64,000 nt of DNA, from contig NC_048561.1 of NCBI RefSeq assembly GCF_902806685.2, forward strand, positions 5,545,439 through 5,609,438, read 5' to 3'. The notes beneath the pieces were generated by a model. The model searched no databases. It was not told the origin of the DNA and saw only the letters and a program-made list of their open reading frames with translations. Both the position numbers and the translations under genes were made by a program. Every line of letters starts with the position of its first letter. The first letter of the stretch is position 1. Origin of the DNA: Maniola hyperantus. Taxonomy: Eukaryota; Arthropoda; Insecta; Lepidoptera; Nymphalidae. Positions 43,517 through 55,300 of the stretch are shown in pieces.

Positions 43517-46362
43517 GTACTAAGACTTTTGCTAGTAAGTAAAGTTCACTTCGAGCTTCCTGTACTTGAAGCGATGCTGCGCCGTAAGTTAGTGTAAACA
43601 AACAAAAGTCGCATATGAGTCGTACCGTGTCGCGACGGTACGACGTCGCCGCCAAACCGGTCCTACGCCGCCATTTTGTGTATACTAGTTTCACTTAACG
43701 AAATGGCGGCAGCGGTGCAACGCCGTCCGGTAGGCTCATAATAATCTAAATATGTAAAAGGTGACTGACTGACGGATCTATCTTAAACTACTGGACGGAT
43801 CGAGCTGAAATTTGGCATGCAGATAGCTATTATGACGTAGGCATCCGCTAAGAAAGGATTTTTGAAAATTCAACCCCTAAGGGGATGGAATAGGGGTTTG
43901 AAATTTGTGTAGTTCACGCGGACAAAGTCGCGAGCATAAGCTAGTCTAATAATCCAAAAATGTATAAACAAGATGGTATTAGCAATAAGCAATCGAAATA
44001 AAATGTTAATTTATTTTATAAATCATTTTAAAATTTTCTTTTTGTTATATATATTGCATGGCAGCTCATGAGTCTAAACAAAAAGGCGGCTAGCGTTTTA
44101 GCGGGTAAAGAAATACAAAATTTAAAGCATTTTTATTGTACTTATCGATCTATTAAGATTTTTGAGAAATTTATTTGGTAGTTTATTATTACCCTAGGAT
44201 CAAATTAAGACACTTTTTCAAAAAAAGGGTAAAATTCCCTATTTGTGTACACTAAGTGACGGTCGCGCGCCGTGCTGCTCCGGCTTCATGGACAGGCAGC
44301 TACAGTGCCACAAGGCTAACTTAGCGCGTGGCGAAAATCGGAACTAACGTTGCCGTCAAGTGTCCCCTTTGTTTTTGTTTGAATATTCTAAGCCTTTGTT
44401 CTCCAACAGCGCCCCCCTGTCAATGTTATTGAAGTGCCAAGAGAGCCTTGTCGCACTGTAAAGTTGCAACGGAGTGAATAGTCGCCGGTTGTTGAGCACA
44501 AAGCAAATAGAATGCTAAATACCTGTGCAGGTATACCACACTTACTGGTGACAACTTCAGAGCGAACTAGAAGTTTGGCGCCACCTGTGCTGATGTACAG
44601 ACAACGGGGCCGATTCTATTGTACACAATCTCTAAACTAAACCAAATTAACAGGTCTAAATCTATTACTATCCCTTTCATAATGTTGCTTGCGGAAAAGG
44701 ATAGTACTAGATTTAGACCAGTAGGATCGATAACGTAAAACCTGCATCAATCATTATTACAATCTCAATTGTTCTGATTGGCTGAATTTGTGCGATTCTT
44801 GTTGCGACAATGCATTGTAGCCAATAATGAGCGAGCGCCAACCAATCTGAAGAGATTGCGATCGTGACATTGTAGCTGTCATTCTACCGCAATCGCACAG
44901 CTGTTAATTTAGTTTAGAGCTTGTGTACAAGAGAATCAGCCCCAGTGTGGCTAATTCCGTTGTACACAATCTCTAAACTAAACTAAAATGACATGTCTAA
45001 ATCTATTGCTATCCCTTTCATAATGTTGCTTGTGGAAAAGGAGAGCACTAGATTAAGACTTATTAAGTTAGTTTAGTTTAGAGATTGTGTACTAGAGAAT
45101 CGGCCCCAATGTCTGTAAAATAGTAGTTTAGTGAGCCGCCTGAGGAGTCGCACTGTCAGAAGCAGAGGCGTGTAAGCTGTGAGCAATATAAAATGTAATG
45201 CGCTGAAAAATGTTGTTCGCGTTTATCTCGGCTTGGGCGAGTTGTACGAAAACGATTTATATGTCAAATTACTGTGAGAGTGATTCTTATGTAAAGATAA
45301 TGTAAATTCAATTTGTAACATATAAGAAATTAATGTAGTCTTTTAAAATTTATATTTTGTATTTAAATTATGTGCCTACCTACAACTGCAGTTTCATTTG
45401 AGCAGCTATAGAGTCCTCTCATCATAATCATCAACGCATCACTGACTCACTACTGAGCACGGGTCTCCTATCGGAAAGAGAAGGGTTCGGCAATGAGCCA
45501 CCAGTGCAGTGTGTGGATTGGCAGACTTGACACACCTTTGAGAACATTTTGGAGAAGTCTCAGGCGTGCAGGTTTACTCACGATGTACCCTATCGCGATT
45601 TTGAAATTATCCAAAGCTAGCGACCCGCCACGGCTTCGCAAGGGTAGCTAGTCAAAGTATCTACATATTTTCAGTTAGTTAATTTTTGAAGCATTGGCAA
45701 CTGGTTAGATACCTAGGTATTTATATTTGAGAGGAAAATTTTCACAGTAACTAATCATACTAGTACGGCAAACTTCCAGAAAACCAGAATCTTTTTTTCA
45801 TCTCGAAAAATGAAAGATTCTGCGGGGCGATTATCTAAAACCTGCATCAATCATTATTACAATCTCAATTGTTCTGATTGGCTGAATTTGTGCGATTCTT
45901 GTTGCAACAATGCATTGTGGCCAATAGTGAGCGAGCATTAACCAATCAGAGATGATTGCGATCGTGACATTGTAGCTGTCAAACAACCGCGGTAGGGCCA
46001 CAGGTGGATGAAAGATTCATCTCGAAAATAGAAATAATTTTCCTACAACAATATATAAACAGTCGTCACGGGTAACTATGTCAGCCGACGACTCAATGCA
46101 AATTCATTTCAAAAAATATGTGTTGGGTTTGTTTTAATCTTTTACAACAACCACTGATGTTCACAACATTTTTGAACAAGCTTGGTGCGTTGGATCCGCA
46201 CTGCTGCCGCTATGCCTAGGTTTCACACACCTGGCGTGTTTGTCCGCATGCTCGTAGCGGTTTTGCTGGTGAATTTGTATTTTTGGTACCAAGCATGACT
46301 ACTTACACTATTAAATGCTTAAAATAAAAAGCTTCACGCTTTGATTTCTAGTTTCTTTTATT
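43517..46362. other. Spacer after copy C, up to the DIRS-like element
   Basis: Same order as the other spacers: hairpin (43619-43644), Helitron-like repeat (43746-43945), MITE pair (44606-45107), SINE fragment (45418-45587), unit A/T-rich sequence. It additionally has, at about 45824-46008, a stand-alone copy of the element that elsewhere is nested inside the MITE, placed at the variable 'gaatcttt…catctcg' site. No gene is supported. Confidence 0.6.
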
Positions 46363-46373
46363 GATGTGCCTCC

Positions 46374-46549
46374 GGAAAACATACAGCATTTATGTATGAA
46401 GAAGCAATTATGTACTCACCGCATATATGCGCGCTTCATCCATAAACATGTATATTCCTATGCAATAATGTAGTTTACCTTACCGGATATAGGGGCGCTA
46501 GTGTCTCACCCAGCAAGGCAGTGAGCCGCTGCCATCTTGGATGTCATAG
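46374..46549 (+). repeat. Left inverted terminal repeat of the DIRS-like element
   Basis: 176 bp, perfectly complementary by eye to 51148-51323. Outside it is an 11-base left extension GATGTGCCTCC. Confidence 0.85.
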
Positions 46550-46656
46550 CGTTGTGTACTTTCGCCGCGTGCGCGTCGAATCTAAAATTATATCGTTAAT
46601 CCGTCTTCCTTTGCAAAAAAATTATTTTCAATAAGTGCAATAAATGTGATAATACG

Positions 46657-46896
46657 GTGATCATGATATATATTTTCTTATTATTTCGTAATATTACCGT
46701 GGGGACATTTTGGTTGGACCCCACGTGCGCGAACAATGTCGATAGGCTACGTAAGCTAATCGATCTGGTGTTTCGCGCTTATTGGTGCCTGAGAGGGCTC
46801 TTGAAAAAGGGGATACCTCGACATCCAGCAGCGATTCAAGCAACGAGCAGGATTGAGAGTGACTCCCGAGAGAAACGGCGAGAAATTACCAGGTAA
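46657..46896 (+). other. Unassigned 79-codon ORF in the DIRS-like element
   Basis: Open frame shortly after the left terminal repeat, where a gag-like ORF would start. The protein is rich in basic residues at its end, and I recognise no domain. Between about 46900 and 48150 I see no coding remnant that I can name. Confidence 0.25.
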
Positions 46897-48299
46897 CGAT
46901 CGATCCTCGGATCGATGCGTTATACAACCAGGTGAGTTTTCTTACATATCTTATAATGCATTTACCATATTGTGTATCTAATGCAAATGAGATGCTAATT
47001 GAGAAACCAAATTAAACAAATGGCGATTTGGTTGACGAACGTGTCGACACCGACACCGAAATCTAAATCTGGATCTAGGTTTCTTTAATACAAATTTTGG
47101 CGAGGAAAAGTCCCAATGGTTACCTATAATCGGTTATTGAATCTATTTATTTTATGTACAAAGTTAATTGAGTGCAATTTAAATTTTACGCCAGTGAATC
47201 GAATGATAACATTTTATCTCGCCCACGTGGCGAGATGTTGGTTATAACAAGACATTGGTTAAATTGCTCATTTAAAGGGGTTTCGTAAACTGAAAATAAC
47301 GGAGAACTGTACTCACTAAACAATAGCTAACACTTATTTGGCCCCACTGAGGACATCATGGCCGTTACCACCAATGCTTTATTATACCAAACAGAACTCA
47401 GTTAAGAATCCAGATACCCCCTTTAATAAATGACTGAAACATTCAGATGATAAAGTCGCCCTTTGGTCTAAGTATCTCCTGCATTTTTATTCTTTTGAAT
47501 ATAATGATTAGCAATAAAGATGGTTAAATAAATAAATAACATTCAGCAAATCATCTTTGTCTTAAAAATTATCAGAACAAACTTTACAAATTGTTTGGGT
47601 AACAGGCGAATGTATAGCATAATATATTATGTAAGGCGCAGGAGATGAATATCAGACAGAATTTTCATGGAGATGTTTATTTTAAATACTCTAAGGAAAT
47701 TTTGGATACGGTATTTGCATATGTCAAAAGTGAATGGTTTCTCAGTGATGGCTGAATGGAGGGTCTTCCACTGGAAGCCTCTCGGACCTCACATATCTGA
47801 TATGTGAGGTCCGCACCCTTTGTTAGTTTTGGGTGTGATAACCATTTTAAATTATTGATTAAGCTGGAAAAGTACGTCAAATCATTGTGACGTCACATGC
47901 CAGTGTTTCATGGGGCCTCGCGTGCTGAGCGTGTGTTTTAACGCTTTATAGGATACTGATTTGACTAGTTGTCAAATACCGGATTGGCTTTTAACAATAG
48001 TGACGAGGTTCTTTTTGGATAAAGCAACACTCACTGCGTTTATGCAATCCCCTGGTGGCCCATATTTATAAATATTACAGCTATAAATGCCTACAATCGA
48101 AAAACCTATCCAACACAATATGTTACAGGTTATGTAATGACATTCTAATATCGTTGGCAAGCTTTTGGTGCAAACAGTTTTTGTAAATGTCAATTACGGT
48201 ATTTCGAATACCCTAATACAAGAAACTACCCCCGGTAATGCCCACAAAACAAATAATGCAACATGCAACCTGGTCACCTGTCACGACTTAAATGACACA

Positions 48300-49260
48300 A
48301 GAATTACTGGACCAAAACTAGTAGAAGTGGTTGTGGTTCACAAGGAAATGCCCAGTTTTATCTCCGAGCTTTTTCTGCGGAAGGAAAACGTTGGATCGAT
48401 GCGTCTGATTTTCGACCCTCGAGAACGAAACAAATTTGTGAAACAAAACTATCCCGTCTGATTTGTCATACCGGTTCGTAGCTTTCTACAACAAAAGTTG
48501 GACAACCTGTCTAATTTTTGGGTCTGGCGGCAGCGCCCCACCTGTAACATGCTCGGTTGCGGAAACCTTGCATGCGAAGGAATGTCGAGTGCTAGTCTAC
48601 CTAGACGACTTCCTTCTGGTCAATCAAGACCAATCCAAGTTATGTCTTCAGGCTGCGGAAGCCGTGAGGCACTTGGAACTTCTGGGCTGGCAATTCTGGT
48701 CAACTAAGACCAATCCAGGTTATTCCTTCACGCTGCGGAAGCGTGAGGTCCTTGGAACTTCGGGGCAGGGGGATCAATTACCAAAAGCCAACGTCCATAC
48801 CATGTTGAAGACACCGGTTCTCGTCCGATCACCGAAGTTAAGCAACATCGGGATCAATTCTAACACTCACACAAGACCTACAATACCTGGGTATTCGTTG
48901 GCAGACTATAAGAAAATTCAATGTTCTTGCCCATAATAAAGAGTAAAAAACTATCAACGAGACCTTTGTGAGAATTATTACTGAAAATATCTGAAATCAC
49001 TCTTCACGAAATGCAACGGTTGCTAGGACAGTCAGACTTCGCCAGTTTAGTAACTCCCAGAAGCAGACTACATTCTGATCAGATCCAAATACGCCTCAAA
49101 CGTTTCGATAATATGTTTTAGACTGCTGAATCCACAATCGTGGAACAGGGAATGACATGGCGGCGCGGAACCACATGTCTCAGGCTGCCAATATGTACAC
49201 CTAAAACCTGCCATCCACTGCTTGGCGAATAATGCCTCTGATTGGCTTTTAGTGCCCAAT
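48300..49260 (+). pseudogene. Decayed DIRS-type reverse transcriptase
   Basis: In one frame the stretch up to 48461 reads KEMPSFISELFLRKENVGSM and RLIFDPRERNKFV, matching the start of DIRS-type reverse transcriptases. 48463-48936 then contains VLVYLDDFLLVNQDQSKL and HLELLGWQF around the YLDD box. About 100 residues expected between the two are missing. A further piece near 49025-49085 reads LLGQSDFASLVTPRSRLHS. Stops and frame changes separate the pieces. Identification is from remembered family motifs. Confidence 0.7.
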
Positions 49261-49319
49261 TAAACGGGAAATTAATGCCAGAAACTTGGTGAGTGCATCA
49301 AAAATGATAGCACAGCAAT

Positions 49320-50730
49320 AGAAGGAACTTTATGCAGTTATAGTGGCAATTGAAGACAGCACAAGAACTCTGTAAAAATCGCAAGTCTTAGTTCAATCGA
49401 ACACTCATTCGTTCACTCACTCGTTCGTTCTAACGTTCATTTTAATGAACAAAGTCGTGGGTTTTACTGATTCTAACAATCGAACTCCCGCACATAACAG
49501 ATTACATTATTGGCTCAAGGCTGTCACGAGGAAAACCTCCCACAGAGTGTCATCTTTTCCCTCAAGCGCCGTCCGAGATCGATTTGGTTGCAGCACAACA
49601 GATTACTGTAGTAGGGAATAAAGATGGTGTGATGTCTTTATCGACTGCAAAGATTGATCAGCAAGTTATAGATGCTTTCAACAGGTCATTGAGACATCAA
49701 TTTAGCATGGGTGTTTTCTTCTCCAAACTAATTGCCAAAAGTACTGACTTACTTGAACAAGTGCAGCTGGGGTGTACTTAAATGTGGCACGTGAAAGACC
49801 TTTGGGCTTCAAGATTTGAAAGCAGAGCTCAAATGAACTATAGAACCTATCAGGGACTCTGATAGATGTCACGACATTACAGTGTCCACCAGACATTTAC
49901 ACGGAAGCTGAAAAAATTGAGGATGGGTGCCCAAATAAAGGAGTAGTCTATACGAGAAGTAAAGAACAGGTGCTTGTTGGAAGCAATTTTTGTCCTACCT
50001 ACCTACCAGACATCAAAAATGGTTAAACTGGTGCGAAACCTGGTGGCGGTTAACTTTCTATGATCCACATGTGGACACTAGGCAATTATTGACGTGGCTA
50101 AACTCAAAATTACTAAACCATTTATCATACAGGACCTTAAGGTAGAGCTCAAGCGCTAACTACAGAAGCTCTCATTTAAGCACACACTTCCCGAGATATC
50201 TAGACGAACCTATATGGACAATTGTTGCCCTGGAACGAAGGGTTGACAACTGAAAGTCTGTGTCACCGGGAAAAATATATTATATACTTTATTTGGCCCA
50301 AAGACTGACACTCACTCTTAACATAAATACGGATGGACACTTTCAAAACATAATAGTATAACAGAAAACATAATTCTCTATTAATGTACTAGTATACTAC
50401 AGTAGTACTACATGTATGTCTTTGACACAGGAAAATAGGTCAAGCAGAATGAAGTTAAGAATTTAAATATATTGTAATCTTTTTATCACCAACTGTAATG
50501 AAACTGAAGCCGCATCACGTACTGTAATAGATCACTGGAACAGTTCAGTTCTTAAGCAATGTGGCAGCATTCCTGTATCCCCAGGGATTCATCAGTGGAT
50601 CAACAGTAGTTTCTTTGGGGACAGATAACCAATCAATGGACGATATACTCGTATCTCGTGGTAACTGGAGATTACCAGACACTCTTGTTGAAATCATTAT
50701 TGCCCGGAGGAGATCTCAAAATAACTGAAG
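49320..50730 (+). pseudogene. Decayed RNase H and tyrosine recombinase remnants
   Basis: Fragments in shifting frames: KELYAVIVAIEDS near 49325, PSEIDLVAAQQITVVG near 49566, and a weak recombinase-like tract near 50490-50740 (TEAASRTVIDHWNSSVLKQC …). Order and spacing fit the RNase H and tyrosine recombinase of DIRS elements. Similarity is weak and no active-site set can be listed. Confidence 0.45.
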
Positions 50731-51018
50731 CTTATTTTTCAATATAATCATTATATGGTCCGGTTTGAGTTTTAGTAATCCTTATCAAAATTACAGACAT
50801 AAATCATTTAAATTGTTTGTCTTTTAGACATTATATTTTAACTTATTAACCCTGGTTAGAAATAACAATAACTTTAATAGGTGACAATGAATGAAGGGGA
50901 CGTGGTTATATGATCTAACTTAACGATTAATATTTTTGTTATTCAATTGACAGATTAACTCCCTTTGATTCATCATAGCGTTGTGGGTAATACATTTCAC
51001 CAGCAGATAACAAACACG

Positions 51019-51123
51019 TCTTCATACATAAATGCTGTATGTTTTCCGGAGGCACATCAATATGACGGTTTTACATTACAATAAAACCGATATTATGTGC
51101 CGAGAGGGAAAACATACAGCATT
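51019..51123 (+). repeat. Internal complementary region of the DIRS-like element
   Basis: The first part (to 51058) is complementary to the outermost 40 bases of the left end; the second (from 51059) to the outermost 65 of the right end. They meet at CACATC/AATATG, the complement of a head-to-tail junction of the two termini through ATT. Confidence 0.85.
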
Positions 51124-51147
51124 GCAGGAACTTCTTCCTGGTGAAGA

Positions 51148-51323
51148 CTATGACATCCAAGATGGCAGCGGCTCACTGCCTTGCTGGGTGAGACACTAGC
51201 GCCCCTATATCCGGTAAGGTAAACTACATTATTGCATAGGAATATACATGTTTATGGATGAAGCGCGCATATATGCGGTGAGTACATAATTGCTTCTTCA
51301 TACATAAATGCTGTATGTTTTCC
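51148..51323 (-). repeat. Right inverted terminal repeat of the DIRS-like element
   Basis: 176 bp inverted copy of 46374-46549. A 48-base right extension follows (51324-51371) and contains its own small hairpin CGGTTTTATTG/CAATAAAACCG-like. Confidence 0.85.
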
Positions 51324-51371
51324 CTCTCGGCACATAATATCGGTTTTATTGTAATGTAAAACCGTCATATT

Positions 51372-52315
51372 ATGCTCGCCCGATTTCATACATTACATAC
51401 ACGTTAAGAAACAAAAGTTATTTTTTACTTTGTGGTTTTGGAAGTCGGTTTTTTGAATTTTTATTTTTGCCCACGGACAAAGGATCAAGAATCCTTACTG
51501 AGTTTTTGGCATATGTAGGTGTACATCTGTGATATTTTCGTAGATAGAGTAATAAAAGTAGAACGTTTGCTTTTTCATTCACACTAAAAAGAGAGCACAG
51601 ATAAAGTTACTATTGTGATAAACAGAGACGCAGCTAACCTATTTTTTGTTCCTTATCGTGTAACTGGTTTTTTTCAGGAATACATACAAGGAATGCAACT
51701 TTAGTTGCAAAACAAACTTTGAGAATTCGTAGCGTAATTGTATTTCTCATTAGTTGTTTACTTGTTTTCACATAAAAAACGTTTAATACAAATATTGTTG
51801 ATCGGTTAATACAAATATTGACTACTAAACAATGTTTTTGTAACAATAATTGTCGTGTTATTCATCGTTACGTCGTGCTATCGCTGTCTCATACGCGGTT
51901 ACACAGTACTTCAATCTACCTTTATTACTCTATCTACGGATATTTTTATACTCTTTGTAGGTCTTTGTCGTCTTTGTATATCAAGCACCGACCAGAAATC
52001 ACAGAGTACTCCAGAAATAAAAGATATCAAGGAACAAAGGTGGAACAAAGTAGTAGGTACCTAGTGATTAGTTTAGTGATTTTATTCGGTGATTTTATTT
52101 CTGTTTTATTTTATACTTTTTGCACAATATTTTTTCTGATTGATGCTGGTTGATGGGATGCCGGATTAATAATTAAAATATGTTGTGCAATTTGCTACCA
52201 GTATTTAGTTGTCGGTGAATTTAGGGCACGTGTGACCTTGGTGGAAACTGCTGCTGACAGTTAGAGATTTGTAATTTGTCTTAAAACAAAAATACCTACT
52301 ATAATTTTAGAAAAT
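51372..52315. other. 5' flank of copy D
   Basis: Unit sequence resumes with 'atgctcgcccgatttcata' and is collinear with the flanks of B and C, including the empty I-type LINE site near 52040 and the E-box at 52227-52232. The 60-111-codon ORFs here are shared non-coding sequence. No gene is supported. Confidence 0.55.
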
Positions 52316-55300
52316 ATGCGGTGCTGTGTGCCCTTCTGCAAAACCACTGCGGAGGTCGTCTCCGAATCCGAGGATATTACATTTTACAAGTGAGTGTTTC
52401 ATTGAAAAGTTTGTTAATCTATAACCCATGGCCATGCGTTATCAGCAGGGAGGTCTCTGGCCTGAGCCACCTTATTGCCCTGCCTCCCGCCAACCAAGGC
52501 TGATCGGAGTACAGATCACAACTGCGCGAGTCTGTATCCAACTCTAGAGCTCCCCTCCAGGCAGAGCTATTTGCCTTTTGTTTAATTATTGAGTCACACG
52601 TTACGGAAGCTCCGTGTTAAAGTACAGCGTGTAATTTGCAGGTTCCCCAGAGAAGTGCATCTTCGTGCTGCTTGGCTCAGAGCCCTCGGCAAACAAGACA
52701 CTCTGCTGCCAGAGCCTGCTGTGGTCTGCTCGCAGCATTTTGTAAATGATGACATATATGAATCTGAAAGTGGCTCAAGGCTGATTTGTACTGGTGCTGT
52801 CCCCTCACCAGTGCTGGTAACTCCTACTTAACATTGTAGCTTTCATTTTAAACTCTGATGCATACTCTTGTTGGTATTTAATAGCCCCTTTCAAAGGCTA
52901 ACCTTAGTACATACGGTGCACAATTCAAGTTTATTATGAAAGGTGCAAATGATAAGAATAGTTTTTGTTAATAAACTTTTACAAGTATGTGCTTTTGAAT
53001 CATCAAATACCTCTACCACTTACGCTATTATATAAATATTTCTACTCACAACACTTTGCACAGGTCTGCATGATATGCCTGGACACTGGCAGCAAGCTGG
53101 TTCTGATGAGTAAATACAAGTTGGAAGAAGCATATGAACATTTAGTTGGACATGCTGTAAGTTGTCATTCATAAGTCAGTGTGCAGTCTAAAGATCTGTA
53201 CACACCTGACCTGCGCTGCGCGTCGCTTCAGTCCGACTGCAGAAAGCGTCACTTCAGGCCGCTCACGGTACCTACCGCACTACAACTGCAGTACGCGGCA
53301 GCTCGCGTCACTTCTATGCCCGATCGCGTACGAACAACAACGTCGCAAGATGAGCGACATTGAAGAGGGAAAGGGTAGAAGCGGACATCCTAGGGGTTGG
53401 GAATTTTGAGGATATACTTTTAAGAGCCCGTCATGTGGCAAAAATTAAAACTACGTTATTTATTTTGAGGTCTATCACGCCTATACATTAAATACTTAAC
53501 TCGATGCGCATGTATCTTATCCGAGCGCCTTACGCATTCTGAAGCGACGCGACGCGCCGCTGGGTATGTCGCACTAGCGTCGCTGCACCGCGCGGCAACG
53601 CGCGGTGAAGCGCTGTGCAGCGCCGCTCGAGTGCGATATGCGCCATACAAAGTGATAGAAATAATATTTTGACGCTCTGTGCCGTAACGTGCAGTGACGC
53701 GCAGCGCAGCTTAGGTGCGTACAGACCTTAAGAGCGGAGTCAACTGCTGGAGCAGTAGACCAGTGCACGGCCGCTCTAACATGGAACTGTATATGAATCA
53801 GTTGTGTTTGTTGCAGTTGTGTGGTCAAGGAAAGCTCAAACAAACGCTGTGTGTGCAATGTGCCCAGAGACTGGTGAACTTTAGCACATTCAGAGACAAG
53901 AGCTTGAGAGCGCGCTCCCTGATGATGGAGCTACTTGACAGACATGAAGTGGTGAGTTATATGTAACAGAATGTAAGGGTGCCATCTGTGTCATTTGAGC
54001 ATAGTGTAACACGTTACTCTGTCTGCGTGACATGTTCAGCAGACGCCGTAACGGACGCGCTCGTTGCAAATGTTACGCTACGATGACATTTCAGGTCAGT
54101 CGCCACCTTTAGGTGCTTCAATTTGCCTAAAGGCATGAACTCGTTTCAGATAACAATACGACATGTCAAATTGATAAGCCGCGTAAAATACCAACTACAG
54201 TCTGACATTGTCTCGGCGGTGTCGGAGCCCGACTACTGCGATGTGTACATAACACACTCCGACGCGGACGTACGGACAGAACTTGACGACGAGCCGGCCG
54301 AGGCCGAAACAGAGTTATATCCTTCCAGTCACGTAGTTTGCAAGTCGGAGTCGTCGGGAGACTGCGATCAAGCTTTGGGTAAGACAACTAACTTTACACG
54401 CGTTCTAGCTCCTGTGTTGGGACACATATCTTAGTTTTGTGCACTCCAAAAGATAAACTTAACATTTTTGGGACCACCTGTCTGTAGCCTGCCTGTCTGT
54501 CGCAGACGTTTGGTCTTCTATCTACACATATAAAACAGCACTGTGACTGACTGACTGACAGACAATACAGGATAATGGAGATTAGCTTGGCAGACATCCT
54601 CAGGTATCTTGGGTGTGTACTAAGGAAGGATTTTGATTCATTTCATCAGGATCTTTATCCATCCATGCTTATCCATTAAAACATTTTCTGACCAACAGAG
54701 TTGTTCACATCCTTACTAAAATTATTAGTGCGAAAGTGTGTCTGTCTGTTTGTCTGCTAGTCTGTCACGGCCCATCCTTTCAACCGACGAAATTTGACGA
54801 AATTTGGTACAGAGATAGCTTAGATACCAGGAAAGGACATAGGCTACTTCTATCCTGGAAAATCAAAGAGTTTCTATGGGATTTTAAAAACCCTAAATCC
54901 ACGCGGGCATCATCTAGTATGGGATAAATTGCCCAAGGATGTGGTTATGTCAAGTTCTGTTAACCAATTCAAGGATAGATTAGACAAACATTTGGAAAAC
55001 TCGAAGCACTTCTGATATAGACGCATCAGCGAAAGCTGCTTAGTCTATAACAATGCTTCCATACTATAAATGCGAAATCCTAATCCTAATAATATTATAA
55101 ATGTGAAAGTAACAAACATCCACACTTTCATATTTTTTTTTTTTTTTTTTCCTTATTGTTGAGTGCCAATTAGCTACTCAATTATATTACGATCTAGCCT
55201 AATGTATGACTAATAAGTAATTTTATTTTAACCTAAACTTATAAATTATCTTATATACTAAGAAATTGTCCACTGACGCATCTTAGTCTTTCTTGATTTG

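Larger units (their letters stand above)
46363..51371 (+). mobile_element. DIRS-like retroelement with ITRs and internal complementary region
   Basis: 5009 bp inserted in unit sequence at TTTTATT/ATGCTCGCC; B and A units give the empty site. There is no ordinary target duplication. A 176-bp inverted repeat (46374-46549 and 51148-51323) is perfect by eye. The left end extends it by 11 bases, the right end by 48. An internal segment (51019-51123) is the exact complement of the right end joined to the left end. This is the layout of DIRS-group elements. Decayed reverse transcriptase (YLDD) and tyrosine-recombinase-like remnants lie inside. Frames are broken throughout, so this copy is non-autonomous. 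Confidence 0.82.

Noticed and set aside
49405..49445. CATTCGTTCACTCACTCGTTCGTTC tandem motif as a regulatory array
   Set aside because: A short degenerate simple repeat inside a decayed retroelement.
51059..51371. A separate MITE with 64-bp inverted ends at the right of the DIRS-like element
   Set aside because: Considered first, but its outer part and the 39-mer before it together form the exact complement of the two element ends, and the whole sits at one empty site, so one DIRS-like element explains everything.
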